47,218 nucleotides of DNA, from the NCBI GenBank assembly GCA_024644435.1, contig JAHEKZ010000015.1, forward strand, positions 1-47,218, given 5' to 3'. Source of the DNA: Actinomycetes bacterium. Its GTDB lineage: Bacteria > Actinomycetota > Actinomycetes > JAHEKZ01. The translations under genes were made by a program, and so were the position numbers. Of this stretch, positions 1 through 9,724 are shown piece by piece (position 1 is the first letter of the stretch; every line of letters begins with the position of its first letter). The notes below the pieces were generated by a model that saw nothing but the letters and a program-made list of their open reading frames with translations, had not been told where the DNA came from and did no database searches.

Positions 1-37
1 CGCCCCCGATGACCACGGCGTCGTACCGCTGAGCCAT
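1..37 (-). CDS. FAD/NAD(P)-binding oxidoreductase, N-terminal fragment (runs off window)
   Basis: Only the first 12 codons are inside the window. They read MAQRYDAVVIGG, the first strand and start of the glycine-rich loop of a Rossmann FAD- or NAD(P)-binding fold. The start is well supported: a GGGAGG ribosome site lies 5 nt upstream of the ATG. The specific enzyme cannot be named; phytoene-desaturase-like and other flavin oxidoreductases all begin this way. A TetR-type palindrome sits just upstream, between this start and the end of htpX, so the gene is probably under its own repressor. Confidence 0.6.
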   Translation of the reverse strand, partial: MAQRYDAVVIGG

Positions 38-69
38 TCGAACCTCCCAGGTCAGTCTTTCGATGCTAC

Positions 70-91
70 TGACTGACTGATCAGTTAGTCA
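70..91. promoter_or_regulatory. TetR-type operator palindrome
   Basis: A 22-bp inverted repeat with half-sites TGACTGACTGA and TCAGTTAGTCA has only one mismatched pair. TGAC/GTCA palindromes of this length are typical operators of TetR-family repressors (family knowledge). It lies 33 bp upstream of the partial flavin oxidoreductase start and immediately beyond the htpX stop codon, so the leftward oxidoreductase is the likely target. The regulator gene itself is not visible in the window. Confidence 0.55.
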
Positions 92-92
92 A

Positions 93-947
93 TCACCGGT
101 AGCCGGCCATCTCCTCGAGCCTGGCCACCCGGTCGGCGGTGGGCGGATGCGTCGAGAAGAGCTTGGCCATGCCGCCCACGCGGAACGGGTTGGCGATCAT
201 CAGCGCACTCGCTGTTTCAAGCTCTGGCTCAGGGCGCAACGGTGCCGCTTGGGTGCCCTGCTCGAGCTTGCGCAGCGCGGACGCCAGCGCCATCGGGTCA
301 CCCGTGTACTGCGCTCCGGACTCGTCGGCCTGGAACTCACGCGACCGACTGATCGCGAACTGGATCAACGATGCCGCGATCGGGCCCAGGATCATGAGGG
401 CCAGCGCCCCGAAGATGTTTCCCCGCTGGCGGTCTCCCCCGATCGGAAGCAGCCACGCGAACTGCGCCGCGAACATGATGACCGACGCCATCGTCGCCGC
501 TACGGACGCGATCAGGATGTCGCGGTTGTAGACGTGCGCCAGCTCATGGGCAAGCACCCCCCGCAGCTCTCGTTCATCCAGCAGCTGCAGGATGCCCTCG
601 GTGCAGCACACCTTGGCGTTCTCAGGATTTCGCCCGGTGGCGAAGGCGTTCGGCGACATCGTGGGAGACAGATAGAGCTGCGGCATGGGCTGACGCTGCT
701 GCATGGCGAGGTTCTGCACGATGCGGTACATCGCGGGCTGCTCTGCCTCACTGACAGGCGTGGCATGCATCGCACGAATCGCCAGCGAACCACTGTTCCA
801 GTACGAGAATACGTTCATGCCCAGTGCGATGACGAAGGCGATGACCAGACCCTGGGTTCCGCCGAGCCAGGCACCGATCAGCATGATGGCGGCCGCCATC
901 AGGCCAAGAAGGAAAGCCGTCTTGATGCCGTTCAGCGACCGATTCAT
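93..947 (-). CDS. htpX: HtpX-type M48 membrane zinc metalloprotease
   Basis: A 284-residue membrane protease of the M48B/HtpX family, which degrades misfolded membrane proteins. Two hydrophobic segments lie near residues 10-48. The zinc motif HELAH is at 134-138 and the downstream glutamate ligand is in SREFQADE (about E204). Two further hydrophobic segments lie between about 145 and 200. The substrate-side motif AFATGRNP precedes the active site, as in other HtpX proteins, and the length is normal. The gene lies 43 bp downstream of nuoN of the compact complex I operon on the same strand, so it may be co-transcribed; a quality-control link to that complex is only inference. A GAGG element lies close before the ATG. 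Confidence 0.93.
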   Translation of the reverse strand: MNRSLNGIKTAFLLGLMAAAIMLIGAWLGGTQGLVIAFVIALGMNVFSYWNSGSLAIRAMHATPVSEAEQPAMYRIVQNLAMQQRQPMPQLYLSPTMSPNAFATGRNPENAKVCCTEGILQLLDERELRGVLAHELAHVYNRDILIASVAATMASVIMFAAQFAWLLPIGGDRQRGNIFGALALMILGPIAASLIQFAISRSREFQADESGAQYTGDPMALASALRKLEQGTQAAPLRPEPELETASALMIANPFRVGGMAKLFSTHPPTADRVARLEEMAGYR

Positions 948-990
948 ACCTCAACTACTACCACTCGTCAGGTTCCCGCACCTGGGCACA

Positions 991-2451
991 TCAGAACCTG
1001 TCCACCAGCCCGAGGGCCAATGACGGAGCTACCGAGAAGGCGACCGTGAGAGCCAGACATGCAGCGACCGACACGACTGCCGTCCACGAGCCGGTCGCCT
1101 GCTCGGCTGTGACAGGTCGCTCGTCGACGTCTGGTTGCCGGAAGAGCTGAGCAGCCCAAGCCAGGTAGTAAGCGAGCCCAATAACGGTGGCCACAGCCAT
1201 GACCGCGGCCAGCCACCAGACGCCGGACTCGACAGGAACGACCAGCACGCGCACCTTCACGAGCAGCCCGATCAACCCTGGCGGCAGGCCGGCAAGGCTG
1301 GCCAGGAAGAACGCCAGGGCGACCGCCAGACCGGGGCTGCGCCGCGCCAGGCCGCGGTAGTCACCCCACTCGACGATGCCGGTACGACGTGCGACCACAG
1401 CGACGACCGCGAACGCCCCGAGGTTCATCGCGGCGTAGGCGACCAGGTAGCCCACCACCGCATTCGCGACATCGGGCCCCCACGCCACCGAGCCGGCCAC
1501 TGCAGCAAGCGGCACCACGATGTACCCGGCCTGCGCGATGGACGACCACGCCAGCAGGCGGACGGCGAGGCGCTGACGCAGAGCCACCAGGTTGCCACCC
1601 AGCATGGTGACGCCGGCCAGGACTGCTACCACCGGCGCCCACATCTCACTCCAGGCGGCGAAGGTCCCGGTGATCAGTAGAAGGGCGCTGAAGCCGGCCG
1701 CCTTCGAGACGACGGACAGGTAGGCGGCAACCGGCACCGTCGCGCCTTGGTAGGTGTCGGGAGCCCAGCCGTGAAATGGGATGGCCGCGATCTTGAAGGC
1801 CACCACGGCAAGCAGCATCACCAGCCCCGCAGTAGCCAACGGTGTGGGATCACTGGCTTGGGCCGCTGCGGCGAGCTGGTCGAACGAAACGGCGCCCGTC
1901 GTGCCGTAGAGGAGCGCGATCCCGTACAGCGACACAGCGACGGACGCAATCGAGAAGATGAAAGCCTTCAGCGCCGCTTCGGCAGCTCGCGACTCGCCCT
2001 GGCGCAGGGCAACGAGCGCGAAGGTGGGCAGTGACACAACTTCGAGTGCGACGATCAGGGTCACCAGGTCATTAGTCGCCGGGATCAGAACCGCACCCGA
2101 CACCGAGCAGAGCATGAGGAAGACGAACTCGCCCCCCGGTACGCGCCGATCAGCGATGTCCGCCGATGCCATCAGCAGGACGACTGCTGTGCTCACCAGG
2201 ACGATCACCTGCAGCGCAACCGACAGGGGCGTCACGACGTAGGAGCAGGCAGAGTCGACCCCGCTGCAGAGCGTCTGTTCGCCGCTGGCAGCAACGGCGA
2301 ACGGCACCGCAACCGCGACGGTGACCAGGCCAACACCCACCGCCACCTGCCCGCGGCGGGTGACGAGCTCGGCGATGAGAGCAACCAACGCCCCCAGCGC
2401 TACGACGAGAGTCGGGGCCAGCGCCATCAGGTCGATCGACTGAATCGTCAT
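991..2451 (-). CDS. nuoN: NADH-quinone oxidoreductase subunit N (compact cluster copy)
   Basis: A 486-residue antiporter-like membrane subunit of complex I, last of the nuo genes in the compact operon. The conserved proton-channel elements are present: a glutamate in LIVALEVVSLP (TM5 type) and a lysine in KIAAIPFHGWAPDTYQG (TM7 type), with a further lysine in SVVSKAAGF. The length fits NuoN (about 480-520). The start ATG overlaps the nuoM stop (ATGA), indicating translational coupling. It is clearly diverged from the second NuoN in this window, so it is a separate lineage rather than a recent duplicate. It should move protons across the cytoplasmic membrane as part of the P module. Confidence 0.93.
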   Translation of the reverse strand: MTIQSIDLMALAPTLVVALGALVALIAELVTRRGQVAVGVGLVTVAVAVPFAVAASGEQTLCSGVDSACSYVVTPLSVALQVIVLVSTAVVLLMASADIADRRVPGGEFVFLMLCSVSGAVLIPATNDLVTLIVALEVVSLPTFALVALRQGESRAAEAALKAFIFSIASVAVSLYGIALLYGTTGAVSFDQLAAAAQASDPTPLATAGLVMLLAVVAFKIAAIPFHGWAPDTYQGATVPVAAYLSVVSKAAGFSALLLITGTFAAWSEMWAPVVAVLAGVTMLGGNLVALRQRLAVRLLAWSSIAQAGYIVVPLAAVAGSVAWGPDVANAVVGYLVAYAAMNLGAFAVVAVVARRTGIVEWGDYRGLARRSPGLAVALAFFLASLAGLPPGLIGLLVKVRVLVVPVESGVWWLAAVMAVATVIGLAYYLAWAAQLFRQPDVDERPVTAEQATGSWTAVVSVAACLALTVAFSVAPSLALGLVDRF

Positions 2452-3956
2452 GGCAGCGCACCCGCTACCGACTCGACGACCATCCGCACCGCCGGATCGG
2501 TCACCTCAAAGACCAGCACCGGCACCAGCCCCAGCACCACCGTGAGGGCGATGAGCGGCGTCCACGACAGCCATTCGTCGGCCGCGACGTCATCCATCGT
2601 TTTCTCGGAGCCAGGCCCTTGACCTACTCGGCGAAGGACGCGCAGGAAGTAGGCGGCAGCGAGCACCATGCCGACAGCGGCCAGGACCAGCATGGCGCGG
2701 TAGTAGAGGTGCTCAGGAACTGCCGGATGGTAGGCGCCGACCAGGGCGAGGAACTCACCCCAGAACCCGGCCAGCCCCGGCAGCCCCAGGCTGGCAACAG
2801 CGGCAAACCCCAGGAGGAACCCGAGGCGGGGCGCCGAGGCGTAGAGCCCCCGCGGCAGGCTGGCGAACGCGGTCGTGCCGGTACGTTCCTTGATGCCTCC
2901 GACCACGAAGAAGAGCAGTCCGGTGATGACGCCGTGGGCAATGTTGCCGAAGAGAGCAGCGTTGATACCGACGACGGACAGCGTCGAGATGCCGAGCAGG
3001 ACGAAGCCCATGTGGCCCACGGACGAGAACGCGATTACTCGCTTGAGGTCTTGCTGCCCGTAGCTAGCCATTGCTCCGTAGAGGATGCCGATCACGGCGA
3101 ACGCTGCGAGGTATGGAGCAATCCGCACCATGGCATCCGGCAGGGTGGGCACGACGATCCGCACCATCCCGTAGGTACCCATCTTGAGCAGGACACCGGC
3201 CAGAAGAACCGAGCCCACCGTGGGCGCGGAGGTGTGCGCGTCCGGGAGCCAGGTGTGGAAGGGCCACATGGGCGTCTTGACCGCCAGGCCACCGAGGATC
3301 AGCAGAGCCGCGGCCAGCTGAGCACCCCCCGACATCTGTTCGCCGAGCCCGCCAGCAAGCTCGACCATGTCGGCGGATCCGGTCTTGACGATGACGAGCA
3401 AGAATCCGACGAGCATGACGACCGATCCGAGCACCGTGTAGAGGATGAACGTGTTGGCCGCTCGACGTCGCTCGCCGCTGCCCCAGAAGGCGATCAAGAA
3501 CCACATCGGGGCCAGGACGACCTCGAAGAAGAGGAAGAAGAGGATGAGGTCGAGAGCCATGAACGTGCCGAGCATGCCGACCTGCAGCAGAAGCAGAAGC
3601 CCCACGAACGCCCGGGCGCGACCCGGCTCAGGCACTCGGCGCACCGTGTAGACCGCCGCACACCACCCCAGCAGAGAAGTCAGGGCTACCAAGGGCAGCG
3701 AGATGCCATCGACGCCGAGGCGGAAGTCGACGAGGAGCTCGGGGATCCACTCTGCCTCGACGACCAGCTGCATCGAGCCGGCCGAACCCCGCTTGAACTC
3801 GGCCAGGGCGCCGAGAGTCAGTAAGAGACCGACGGACTGAACCCCGACGCCGAACCAGGTCGCCCAGCGTTCGGCCCGTCGGCCGGCGACCAGCAGGATG
3901 CCCGCCGCCATGAGTGGGACGACAAGGAGCGCGGGAAGCAGCCAGTTCGACGTCAC
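2448..3956 (-). CDS. nuoM: NADH-quinone oxidoreductase subunit M (compact cluster copy)
   Basis: A 502-residue antiporter-like complex I subunit. Channel residues are visible in LFFEVVLAPMWFLIAFWG (glutamate) and KTPMWPFHTWLPDAHTSAP (lysine, HTWLPDAH signature). The ORF track extends the frame to 601 residues, but the first 99 are arginine/cysteine-rich shadow of nuoL. The real start is the GTG of [14 protein letters not shown], which overlaps the nuoL stop as GTGA. It is followed by nuoN with an ATGA overlap. Many transmembrane helices, about 14 by family. Confidence 0.93.
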   Translation of the reverse strand: MTSNWLLPALLVVPLMAAGILLVAGRRAERWATWFGVGVQSVGLLLTLGALAEFKRGSAGSMQLVVEAEWIPELLVDFRLGVDGISLPLVALTSLLGWCAAVYTVRRVPEPGRARAFVGLLLLLQVGMLGTFMALDLILFFLFFEVVLAPMWFLIAFWGSGERRRAANTFILYTVLGSVVMLVGFLLVIVKTGSADMVELAGGLGEQMSGGAQLAAALLILGGLAVKTPMWPFHTWLPDAHTSAPTVGSVLLAGVLLKMGTYGMVRIVVPTLPDAMVRIAPYLAAFAVIGILYGAMASYGQQDLKRVIAFSSVGHMGFVLLGISTLSVVGINAALFGNIAHGVITGLLFFVVGGIKERTGTTAFASLPRGLYASAPRLGFLLGFAAVASLGLPGLAGFWGEFLALVGAYHPAVPEHLYYRAMLVLAAVGMVLAAAYFLRVLRRVGQGPGSEKTMDDVAADEWLSWTPLIALTVVLGLVPVLVFEVTDPAVRMVVESVAGALP

Positions 3957-5797
3957 GTGGCCACCGTCACAAGGGTGATGACCACCGCGACGATCAGAGC
4001 AGTGAGCGCGGTCGACACATAGCGCTGCACATCCCCGCGCTGGGTGCGCTGCAGTCGCCCACCCGTGGCAGCTGTTCCGGAGCCGACTCCCGACACAGTC
4101 CGTTGGATCACGTGCTGGTCGAACTCGGTAGTCCAACCGACGAGGACCAGGAACGGTCGGACCACCAGCCAGTCGTAGGCGGCATCGACGCCCAGTCCTC
4201 TGGCCAGTATCGACGTGCCATCGCCAATGGCGGATGGCAAACGCGATCGCCACCCGATGCCGACACCGATCAACAGGGCAACAACTGACAGAGCGATCGT
4301 GACCAGCGCTGGGGTCAACGCGGCAGGGGTCCCGAGGGGTTCAGTGGCATTCGCCTGGATCCACGTTGGCAACGCACTGACATCGAGAGCGGTGAAACCG
4401 AACAGGAGCGTGGGAACCGCCAGCAGCACCAAGGGCAGGTACATGACCGGCGGAGCCTCGTGGATGGGGCCATTGCCCCGCCGCGGACCGGCCCAGGTGA
4501 GCATCCACAGACGAACGGCGTAGGCCGCCGTCACGGCGATGGTCACGACTGCGACGACAAGCACCAGCCAACCCACCCAGGGCGCCACGACCTCGTCGCC
4601 CGCCGCTGCATGCTCGGCCGCGACGAGCACCGACTCCTTGCTGAAGAAGCCGGCCAGCGGGAAGACACCGACGAGCGCGAGCAGACCGATGGTCATGGTC
4701 ATGAAGGTGACGGGCATGGACCGGCGTAGGCCGCCGATGTCACGCAGCGCGCTGCTTCCGACGGCATGGATGATGGCGCCTGCCGCGAGGAAGAGGAGGG
4801 CCTTGAAGAAGGCGTGCGAGAGCAGATGGAACACCGCGGCGTCCCGCGATCCGACCGCGAGAGCCGCCACCATGTAGGCCAGCTGGCTGACGGTGGACCA
4901 GGCGAGGACCCGTTTCAGGTCGCTCTGCACCAAGGAGATGACAGCAGCTCCGAGCATCGTGATGCACGCGATCACCGCCATCGCGGTCAGCACGCCAGGT
5001 GCCGCCAAGAACATCGGGTAGAACCTCGCCACCACGTACACACCTGCGGCCACCATGGTGGCCGCATGGATCAACGCACTCACCGGCGACGGACCAGCCA
5101 TCGCGTCGGGCAACCATGCGTGCAACGGGAACTGAGCCGACTTGCCCAAGACGCCGAGCAGGATCAAGCCTGACGCCACCGTGGCGACCGTGGGGTCCGA
5201 GGACGCCGCCTGGACTGCGTTGGGGACAAGCGTGGTTCCCGTGGCACCGATCAACACCACGATGCCGACGATGAAGCCGATGTCGCCAACCTTGGTGACC
5301 AGAAAGGCCTTGACGGCAGCTCGCCTCGCCTCTTGCCGCTCCCAGTTCTGTCCGATCAGCAGGTAGGAGCACAGGCCCATGACCTCCCACCCCACGACGA
5401 GCAGCAGAAGGTCTCCAGCGACCACCACGGCCAGCATGGCGGCCGTGAACAGAGACACGAACGCCGCATAGCTGGAGTAGCGAGGCTCAGCCTTCATGTA
5501 GCCGATGGAGTAGATCTGGACGAGCGTCGCAACGAAACTCACCATCAGGGCAACGGAGACAGCAAGCCCGTCGACGACGGTTGCCGCGGGGAAGGGCTGC
5601 AGAACGCCGTGGAACCCGGTATCCACGATCGGGTCTGTCCACGGCTGCTCGGTCGCCAACAGCCCAGCGACCACCAGTGCCCCCAGCGGTCCCGCCACGG
5701 CGATGGCACCTGCTGCAGCACGTGACATTCCCCCCACGAGGAGGCCGACGAACGCAGCAACCGCGGGAATCAACACCATGACCAGGGGCGCCGTCAT
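3953..5797 (-). CDS. nuoL: NADH-quinone oxidoreductase subunit L (compact cluster copy)
   Basis: A 614-residue distal antiporter-like subunit of complex I. The key residues are visible: glutamate in [16 protein letters not shown] and lysine in [19 protein letters not shown], followed by [15 protein letters not shown]. The C-terminal part carries further hydrophobic segments and a charged tail, consistent with the lateral helix region of NuoL. The length is normal. The ATG overlaps the nuoK stop by 4 nt (ATGA). It forms the end of the proton-pumping arm with NuoM and NuoN. Confidence 0.94.
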   Translation of the reverse strand: MTAPLVMVLIPAVAAFVGLLVGGMSRAAAGAIAVAGPLGALVVAGLLATEQPWTDPIVDTGFHGVLQPFPAATVVDGLAVSVALMVSFVATLVQIYSIGYMKAEPRYSSYAAFVSLFTAAMLAVVVAGDLLLLVVGWEVMGLCSYLLIGQNWERQEARRAAVKAFLVTKVGDIGFIVGIVVLIGATGTTLVPNAVQAASSDPTVATVASGLILLGVLGKSAQFPLHAWLPDAMAGPSPVSALIHAATMVAAGVYVVARFYPMFLAAPGVLTAMAVIACITMLGAAVISLVQSDLKRVLAWSTVSQLAYMVAALAVGSRDAAVFHLLSHAFFKALLFLAAGAIIHAVGSSALRDIGGLRRSMPVTFMTMTIGLLALVGVFPLAGFFSKESVLVAAEHAAAGDEVVAPWVGWLVLVVAVVTIAVTAAYAVRLWMLTWAGPRRGNGPIHEAPPVMYLPLVLLAVPTLLFGFTALDVSALPTWIQANATEPLGTPAALTPALVTIALSVVALLIGVGIGWRSRLPSAIGDGTSILARGLGVDAAYDWLVVRPFLVLVGWTTEFDQHVIQRTVSGVGSGTAATGGRLQRTQRGDVQRYVSTALTALIVAVVITLVTVAT

Positions 5798-6108
5798 GCC
5801 GCGTCCTCACGCAGATCGGTCGCCTCGTCGATGGCGATGCTGCCGCGCATGCGGTACAGCAGCAGCAAGATGGCCAGACCCAGCCCGATCTCAGCGGCGG
5901 CGATCGTGATCACAAAGATCGCCAGCGACTGACCGGCGCGCAGGGCCTCAGCCCAGAAGACGTCGAACGCCACCAGGCTGACGTTGACCCCATTGAGCAT
6001 CAGCTCGACCGACATCAGAACGAGAATGGCGTTCCGCCTGACCAAGAGGCCGTAGACACCGATCCCGAACAGAGACACGGACAGGAGCAACGGAAGCGAA
6101 AGGTGCAT
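5794..6108 (-). CDS. nuoK: NADH-quinone oxidoreductase subunit K (compact cluster copy)
   Basis: A 104-residue, three-helix subunit of the complex I membrane arm. Both conserved membrane glutamates are present, in [18 protein letters not shown] and [19 protein letters not shown]. The length is close to the usual 100. It abuts nuoJ with no gap and overlaps nuoL by 4 nt. The C-terminal tail ([15 protein letters not shown]) is acidic. It should carry protons between the quinone module and the antiporter-like subunits. Confidence 0.93.
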   Translation of the reverse strand: MHLSLPLLLSVSLFGIGVYGLLVRRNAILVLMSVELMLNGVNVSLVAFDVFWAEALRAGQSLAIFVITIAAAEIGLGLAILLLLYRMRGSIAIDEATDLREDAA

Positions 6109-6636
6109 TCACGCCCCCTCGTCGGGCTTCGACAGGGCGATCGCTCCGACCAGTGCCGACAACAGCAGGACCGAGAGCGCCTCGAAGGGAAGCACCCAGT
6201 ACCGGAACAGGGCCTCTCCCATCACCGCCGCCGACGACGGCTCACCGCTCACATCGATCATGGTGCTGCCGAACGCGTCGACCACGAGCACGCCGAGCAC
6301 GGCGGTCACGGCCACTGAGGCGAAGAACGCAACGAGCCGATTGGTGCCCGTGAGGTCGTCGGACGGGCCGATCGGCGCCCGGGTGAGCATCATGCCGAAC
6401 AGGAGGAGCACCACAACCGCACCGAGATAGATCAGAACCTGCATCCACGCCACGAACTCCGCGGTCAGCACCAGGTAGCAGCCGGCAACCGCACCCAACG
6501 AGACGACCAACCACAGCGCTGCGTGAACGATCTGTCTGGTGGTCACCACCATGAGCGCCGACGCAGCAGCGACGGCTCCTAGCAGCGCGAAGACGACGTC
6601 GACCCCGGTCGGCGACAGCAAGGACCGGTCACTCAC
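6109..6636 (-). CDS. nuoJ: NADH-quinone oxidoreductase subunit J (compact cluster copy)
   Basis: A 175-residue membrane subunit with five hydrophobic segments. The conserved TM3 stretch is visible as [20 protein letters not shown], which in the family contains the pi-bulge helix that moves during coupling. It lacks the long hydrophilic C-terminal tail of the other NuoJ in this window and ends at about the common NuoJ length. The GTG start overlaps the nuoI stop (GTGA). Confidence 0.92.
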   Translation of the reverse strand: MSDRSLLSPTGVDVVFALLGAVAAASALMVVTTRQIVHAALWLVVSLGAVAGCYLVLTAEFVAWMQVLIYLGAVVVLLLFGMMLTRAPIGPSDDLTGTNRLVAFFASVAVTAVLGVLVVDAFGSTMIDVSGEPSSAAVMGEALFRYWVLPFEALSVLLLSALVGAIALSKPDEGA

Positions 6637-7187
6637 GACTCATCGCCCTGCTCCGTAGGAGGAGCCTTTGCGGCTGCTTTCTTCCGAACGCCCAGCACCT
6701 CTTTGGACTCGGCTGCGGATGGATCCAGTGCCGGCGGAGGCGGCACCGTCTGCATCCACTGACCGAGCCGCTCCTTCTCGTGGGTCATGTTCCGGATGTC
6801 GAACTCGGCGTACTCGAACTCTGGTGACCAGAAGAGAGCGTCGAACGGGCAGGCCTCGATGCAGATCCCGCAGTACATGCAGAGCGAGAAGTCGATCGCG
6901 AAACGGTCGAGCACGTTGCGCGTCCGCTCGCGGCCACCCTCCTCAGGAGCCGGGATGACCTCTTTGTGCGAGTCGATGTAGATGCACCAGTCGGGACACT
7001 CTCTGGCGCAGAGCATGCATGAAGTGCAGTTCTCCTCGAGCAGGGCGATGACGCCACGGCTCCGCGGGGGCAGCTCCGGCTGGACGTCGGGGTACTGCTC
7101 GGTGATCGACCGTCGGGTCATCGAGGTAAGGGTGATGCTCAGCCCCTTGAGCAGGCCGACCCCCTTCTTGCCGTCACGTCCCGTCAC
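6633..7187 (-). CDS. nuoI: NADH-quinone oxidoreductase subunit I, 2x[4Fe-4S] (compact cluster copy)
   Basis: A ferredoxin-like connecting subunit of about 184 residues. Two tetranuclear cluster motifs are complete: [12 protein letters not shown] and [12 protein letters not shown] (CxxCxxCxxxCP), the N6a/N6b clusters in complex I. The ORF track frame starts 22 codons earlier inside nuoH; the GTG at 7187, overlapping the nuoH stop as GTGA, is preferred, with the adjacent GTG at 7190 as an alternative. The tail is rich in Ala/Lys/Pro. Because the operon has no NuoE/F/G, this subunit is the likely point where an outside donor such as ferredoxin would deliver electrons (inference). Confidence 0.92.
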   Translation of the reverse strand: MTGRDGKKGVGLLKGLSITLTSMTRRSITEQYPDVQPELPPRSRGVIALLEENCTSCMLCARECPDWCIYIDSHKEVIPAPEEGGRERTRNVLDRFAIDFSLCMYCGICIEACPFDALFWSPEFEYAEFDIRNMTHEKERLGQWMQTVPPPPALDPSAAESKEVLGVRKKAAAKAPPTEQGDES

Positions 7188-8134
7188 CACGCGACCGTCA
7201 CCACCCCGGTCAACAGCAGCTGTGCCAGCGCCACAGGTATCAAGATCTGCCACGCAAGCTTCTGCAGCTGGTCAGCCCGCATCCGCGGGTAGCTCACACG
7301 AAGCCAGACCACGACGAATGCAAGGACTCCCGCTTTCGCGAACGTCCAGACCCACGAGTCGACGAACGGGCCATGCCACCCGCCGAGGAACAGGACTGAC
7401 GTGAGGAAGCAGAGCAGGACGATGCCCGCGTACTCGGCCAGGAGGAAGAGAGCAAACCGCAGGCCGGTGTACTCGGTGTAGGGACCAAAGATGATCTCGG
7501 CATCGGCCACCGGCATGTCGAACGGTGGCCGGTTGAGCTCAGCGAGCCCGGCCACGAAGAAGACCACTGCCGCCGGCAGCTGCCAGATGAGCCACCATGG
7601 CTCCCAGGCATCGACGATGTCGGTGAAGCCGAGCGAACCCGCCGCCATTGCCACCGATGCAGCCGCCAAGACGAATGGCAGCTCGTACGCCATGAGCTGT
7701 GACACCTGACGCACCGCACCCAGCAGCGAGTACTTGTTGGCGCTGGCCCACCCGGCCATCAGCGTGCCGATGACGCCGACACCCATCACGGCGAGGACGA
7801 AGAAGATGCCGGCATCGATGTCTCGACCCACCAGACCGGGACCGATCGGGATGGCGACCATCGCCACGAAGTAGGGGATCAACGCCAGCGCCGGAGCAAG
7901 GCGGAAGACCGTTCGGTCCGCTGCAGCCGGGACGACCTCCTCCTTCTGGGCGAACTTCACACCGTCGGCAACGAGCTGGGCCCAGCCGTGGAACCCGCCG
8001 GCATACATAGGCCCCATGCGTGACTGCATGTGGGCCATGACCTTGTGCTCGAGCTGTCCGACTAGCAGGGGAAGAGTGAGAAAGGCGGCGAACACGACGA
8101 TCAGCCGGAGTGCGGCCTCGAGCACCTCACTCAT
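7184..8134 (-). CDS. nuoH: NADH-quinone oxidoreductase subunit H (compact cluster copy)
   Basis: A 316-residue membrane subunit that forms much of the quinone-binding cavity. Conserved loops are present: [20 protein letters not shown], the acidic loop [16 protein letters not shown], and [11 protein letters not shown]. The length matches classical NuoH (about 320-350) and is shorter than the 432-residue copy in the other cluster, which has a C-terminal extension. The ATG lies 8 bp inside the end of nuoC, so translation is coupled. Confidence 0.93.
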   Translation of the reverse strand: MSEVLEAALRLIVVFAAFLTLPLLVGQLEHKVMAHMQSRMGPMYAGGFHGWAQLVADGVKFAQKEEVVPAAADRTVFRLAPALALIPYFVAMVAIPIGPGLVGRDIDAGIFFVLAVMGVGVIGTLMAGWASANKYSLLGAVRQVSQLMAYELPFVLAAASVAMAAGSLGFTDIVDAWEPWWLIWQLPAAVVFFVAGLAELNRPPFDMPVADAEIIFGPYTEYTGLRFALFLLAEYAGIVLLCFLTSVLFLGGWHGPFVDSWVWTFAKAGVLAFVVVWLRVSYPRMRADQLQKLAWQILIPVALAQLLLTGVVTVAW

Positions 8135-8726
8135 GGTCGTCGCCTACCGAGTGGGGGCCCCACTCCGGATCGGGAACTCCTGGTGGCTGCATCTTGCGCC
8201 GGCTCGGTGACCCGTCGCCCGACTCTCCTGGCTCTTTTGCGCCCGGCCACGACTTCGACACCCGAGCCGTCAGGACGAAGTCTTTGCGGAGCGGGTGTCC
8301 CACGAACTCATCAGAGAGCAGCAGTGGAACCAGGTGCGGGTGGCCCGGAAAATCGATTCCGAACATCTCGTGCGTTTCACGCTCGTGCCAGGCGGCGCCC
8401 CGGAAGACGCCGGTCGCGGTGGCCAGTGCTGGACCGTCGGCCGGGACGACGGTGCGGACGAGCACGTGCCCACGGCGTTCAGGGGCGTAGAGATGGCAGA
8501 AGATGCTGAAGGTCTCTCCGTCGTCAACCGCTGACAGCCAGTCGAAGTAGGACAGGTCCAGCGCGTCACGCAGCATCGTGAGTGTCGCAACCCACTGCTC
8601 GGCCGGAACCGACACCGTGACATCGCCGAAGGACTCCGTCACCTCGGCCTCGACGGCCGCATCGGCGGATGCCGCGCGGATCGTGTCAAGGTCGGCCCAG
8701 CGCGCCACCTCTCCCGGCTCGGTCAC
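8127..8726 (-). CDS. nuoC: NADH-quinone oxidoreductase subunit C (compact cluster copy)
   Basis: A 199-residue stand-alone NuoC (30-kDa subunit), a hydrophilic connector normally paired with NuoD. The family signature is clear: [18 protein letters not shown] and [12 protein letters not shown]. About 60 residues beyond this form an unusual tail ([17 protein letters not shown]) rich in Pro, Gly and charge. The GTG start overlaps the nuoB stop (GTGA). The next gene is nuoH, so nuoD is missing from the place it normally occupies. I searched all listed frames of this region and found no NuoD-like sequence. Confidence 0.9.
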   Translation of the reverse strand: MTEPGEVARWADLDTIRAASADAAVEAEVTESFGDVTVSVPAEQWVATLTMLRDALDLSYFDWLSAVDDGETFSIFCHLYAPERRGHVLVRTVVPADGPALATATGVFRGAAWHERETHEMFGIDFPGHPHLVPLLLSDEFVGHPLRKDFVLTARVSKSWPGAKEPGESGDGSPSRRKMQPPGVPDPEWGPHSVGDDHE

Positions 8727-9268
8727 GTCGGCCTCACCAGCGGGCGGGTCAGTGCCTTGGCGGACGGTCGGTACCGTGCGCCGACGTTCTCGTCGGCGAT
8801 CTTCTCCTGCAGTTTCAAGATTCCCTGCAACAGAGCTTCCGGACGCGGCGGGCAGCCTGGGACGTACACGTCGACCGGGATGATCTGGTCGACCCCCTTG
8901 GTCACCGAGTAGCTGTCCCAGTAGGGCCCCCCGCAGTTCGCGCAGGCCCCGAACGAGATCACGTACTTCGGCTCAGGCATCTGCTCGTAAAGCCGCTTGA
9001 TCGCCGGCGCCATCTTGTCTGTCACCGTTCCGGAGACAATCATCAGGTCGGCCTGGCGCGGGCTGGGAGCGAACGGAATCACCCCGAGCCGGATGAAGTC
9101 GTAGCGGCTCATGGAGGTGGCGATGAACTCGATGGCGCAGCAGGCCAGCCCGAAGTTGAAGACCCACAGGCTGTACCGGCGACCCCAGTTGAGGACCAGC
9201 CGTACTGGCTTCGGGGCGAGCGTGGACAGTGGCCCCACGCGGGGTGCGGGGAGGTCGACGGCTGTCAC
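8723..9268 (-). CDS. nuoB: NADH-quinone oxidoreductase subunit B, cluster N2 (compact cluster copy)
   Basis: A 181-residue subunit carrying the terminal [4Fe-4S] cluster N2. All four ligand cysteines are visible: the tandem pair in GLACCAIEF, one in GACANCGG and one in [10 protein letters not shown]. The [20 protein letters not shown] stretch is typical of the family. The start is GTG, 1 nt beyond the nuoA stop. With an intact N2 site the subunit should be able to reduce quinone once paired with a NuoD, which this operon does not encode. Confidence 0.93.
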   Translation of the reverse strand: MTAVDLPAPRVGPLSTLAPKPVRLVLNWGRRYSLWVFNFGLACCAIEFIATSMSRYDFIRLGVIPFAPSPRQADLMIVSGTVTDKMAPAIKRLYEQMPEPKYVISFGACANCGGPYWDSYSVTKGVDQIIPVDVYVPGCPPRPEALLQGILKLQEKIADENVGARYRPSAKALTRPLVRPT

Positions 9269-9269
9269 G

Positions 9270-9644
9270 TCACACCCACCTCAAGACCCCACGACGCCAG
9301 GCGTACCCGATGCCGGTCGCGAGGAACCCGATGAAGACCACCATCTCCACCAGAGTGACCAGCCCGTAGCCGTCAGTATCCAGGATCGTCGCCCAGGGAA
9401 AGAGGTACACGGCGTCGACGGCAAAGATGACATACAGGTAGGCGAAGACGTAGTAGCGGATGTGGGTCTGCGCCCACCCGTCGCCGACCGGATCGAGCCC
9501 GCACTCGTACGTCGTGTATTTCTCTGCGGTCGGAACGTGCGGCCGCAGCAGTCGGTTGGCCACCACGCCGGCCAGGACGAAGGCCGCCCCTAGGGCGACA
9601 GCGACCGCGACAACGGCGTAGTTCCCGCTGTAGCCACCGTCCAT
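9270..9644 (-). CDS. nuoA: NADH-quinone oxidoreductase subunit A (compact cluster copy)
   Basis: A 124-residue, three-helix membrane subunit, first gene of the compact nuo operon. The conserved loop [18 protein letters not shown] and the acidic helix [12 protein letters not shown] are present. The ORF track starts 16 codons further upstream, but the ATG at 9644 has a strong GAGGAGGG site just before it and gives the normal family length, so it is preferred. It diverges from korA across an 80-bp intergenic region. Confidence 0.93.
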   Translation of the reverse strand: MDGGYSGNYAVVAVAVALGAAFVLAGVVANRLLRPHVPTAEKYTTYECGLDPVGDGWAQTHIRYYVFAYLYVIFAVDAVYLFPWATILDTDGYGLVTLVEMVVFIGFLATGIGYAWRRGVLRWV

Positions 9645-9690
9645 CCTGCCCTCCTCAGCCCCATGCCAGGTCATTGGTGCTCGGCGTCCC

Positions 9691-9718
9691 ATCGTAGGGG
9701 GCCAGATGGCCGTACCAT
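9691..9718. promoter_or_regulatory. divergent promoter region nuoA / korA
   Basis: Two TANNNT hexamers face outward in the 80-bp gap. On the minus strand TACGAT (9691-9696) would start the nuo transcript about 40 nt before nuoA. On the plus strand TACCAT (9713-9718) lies 6 nt before the korA GTG, so the korA message would begin at its start codon. No convincing -35 boxes were seen. The shared region allows joint control of KorAB and the compact complex I (inference). Confidence 0.35.
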
Positions 9719-9724
9719 CGGACT

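Noticed and set aside
2619-3824. 401-codon plus-strand frame, and the similar 402-codon frame at 16503-17711
   Set aside because: Both are antisense to nuoM genes and are rich in His, Gln, Asp and Arg, the typical shadow of membrane-protein codons; no start signals or domains.
7184-8726. Possibility that nuoD is hidden in another frame of the compact operon
   Set aside because: No frame in this stretch shows the NuoD motifs ([16 protein letters not shown]-terminal GxVDR), and nuoC and nuoH overlap, leaving no room.
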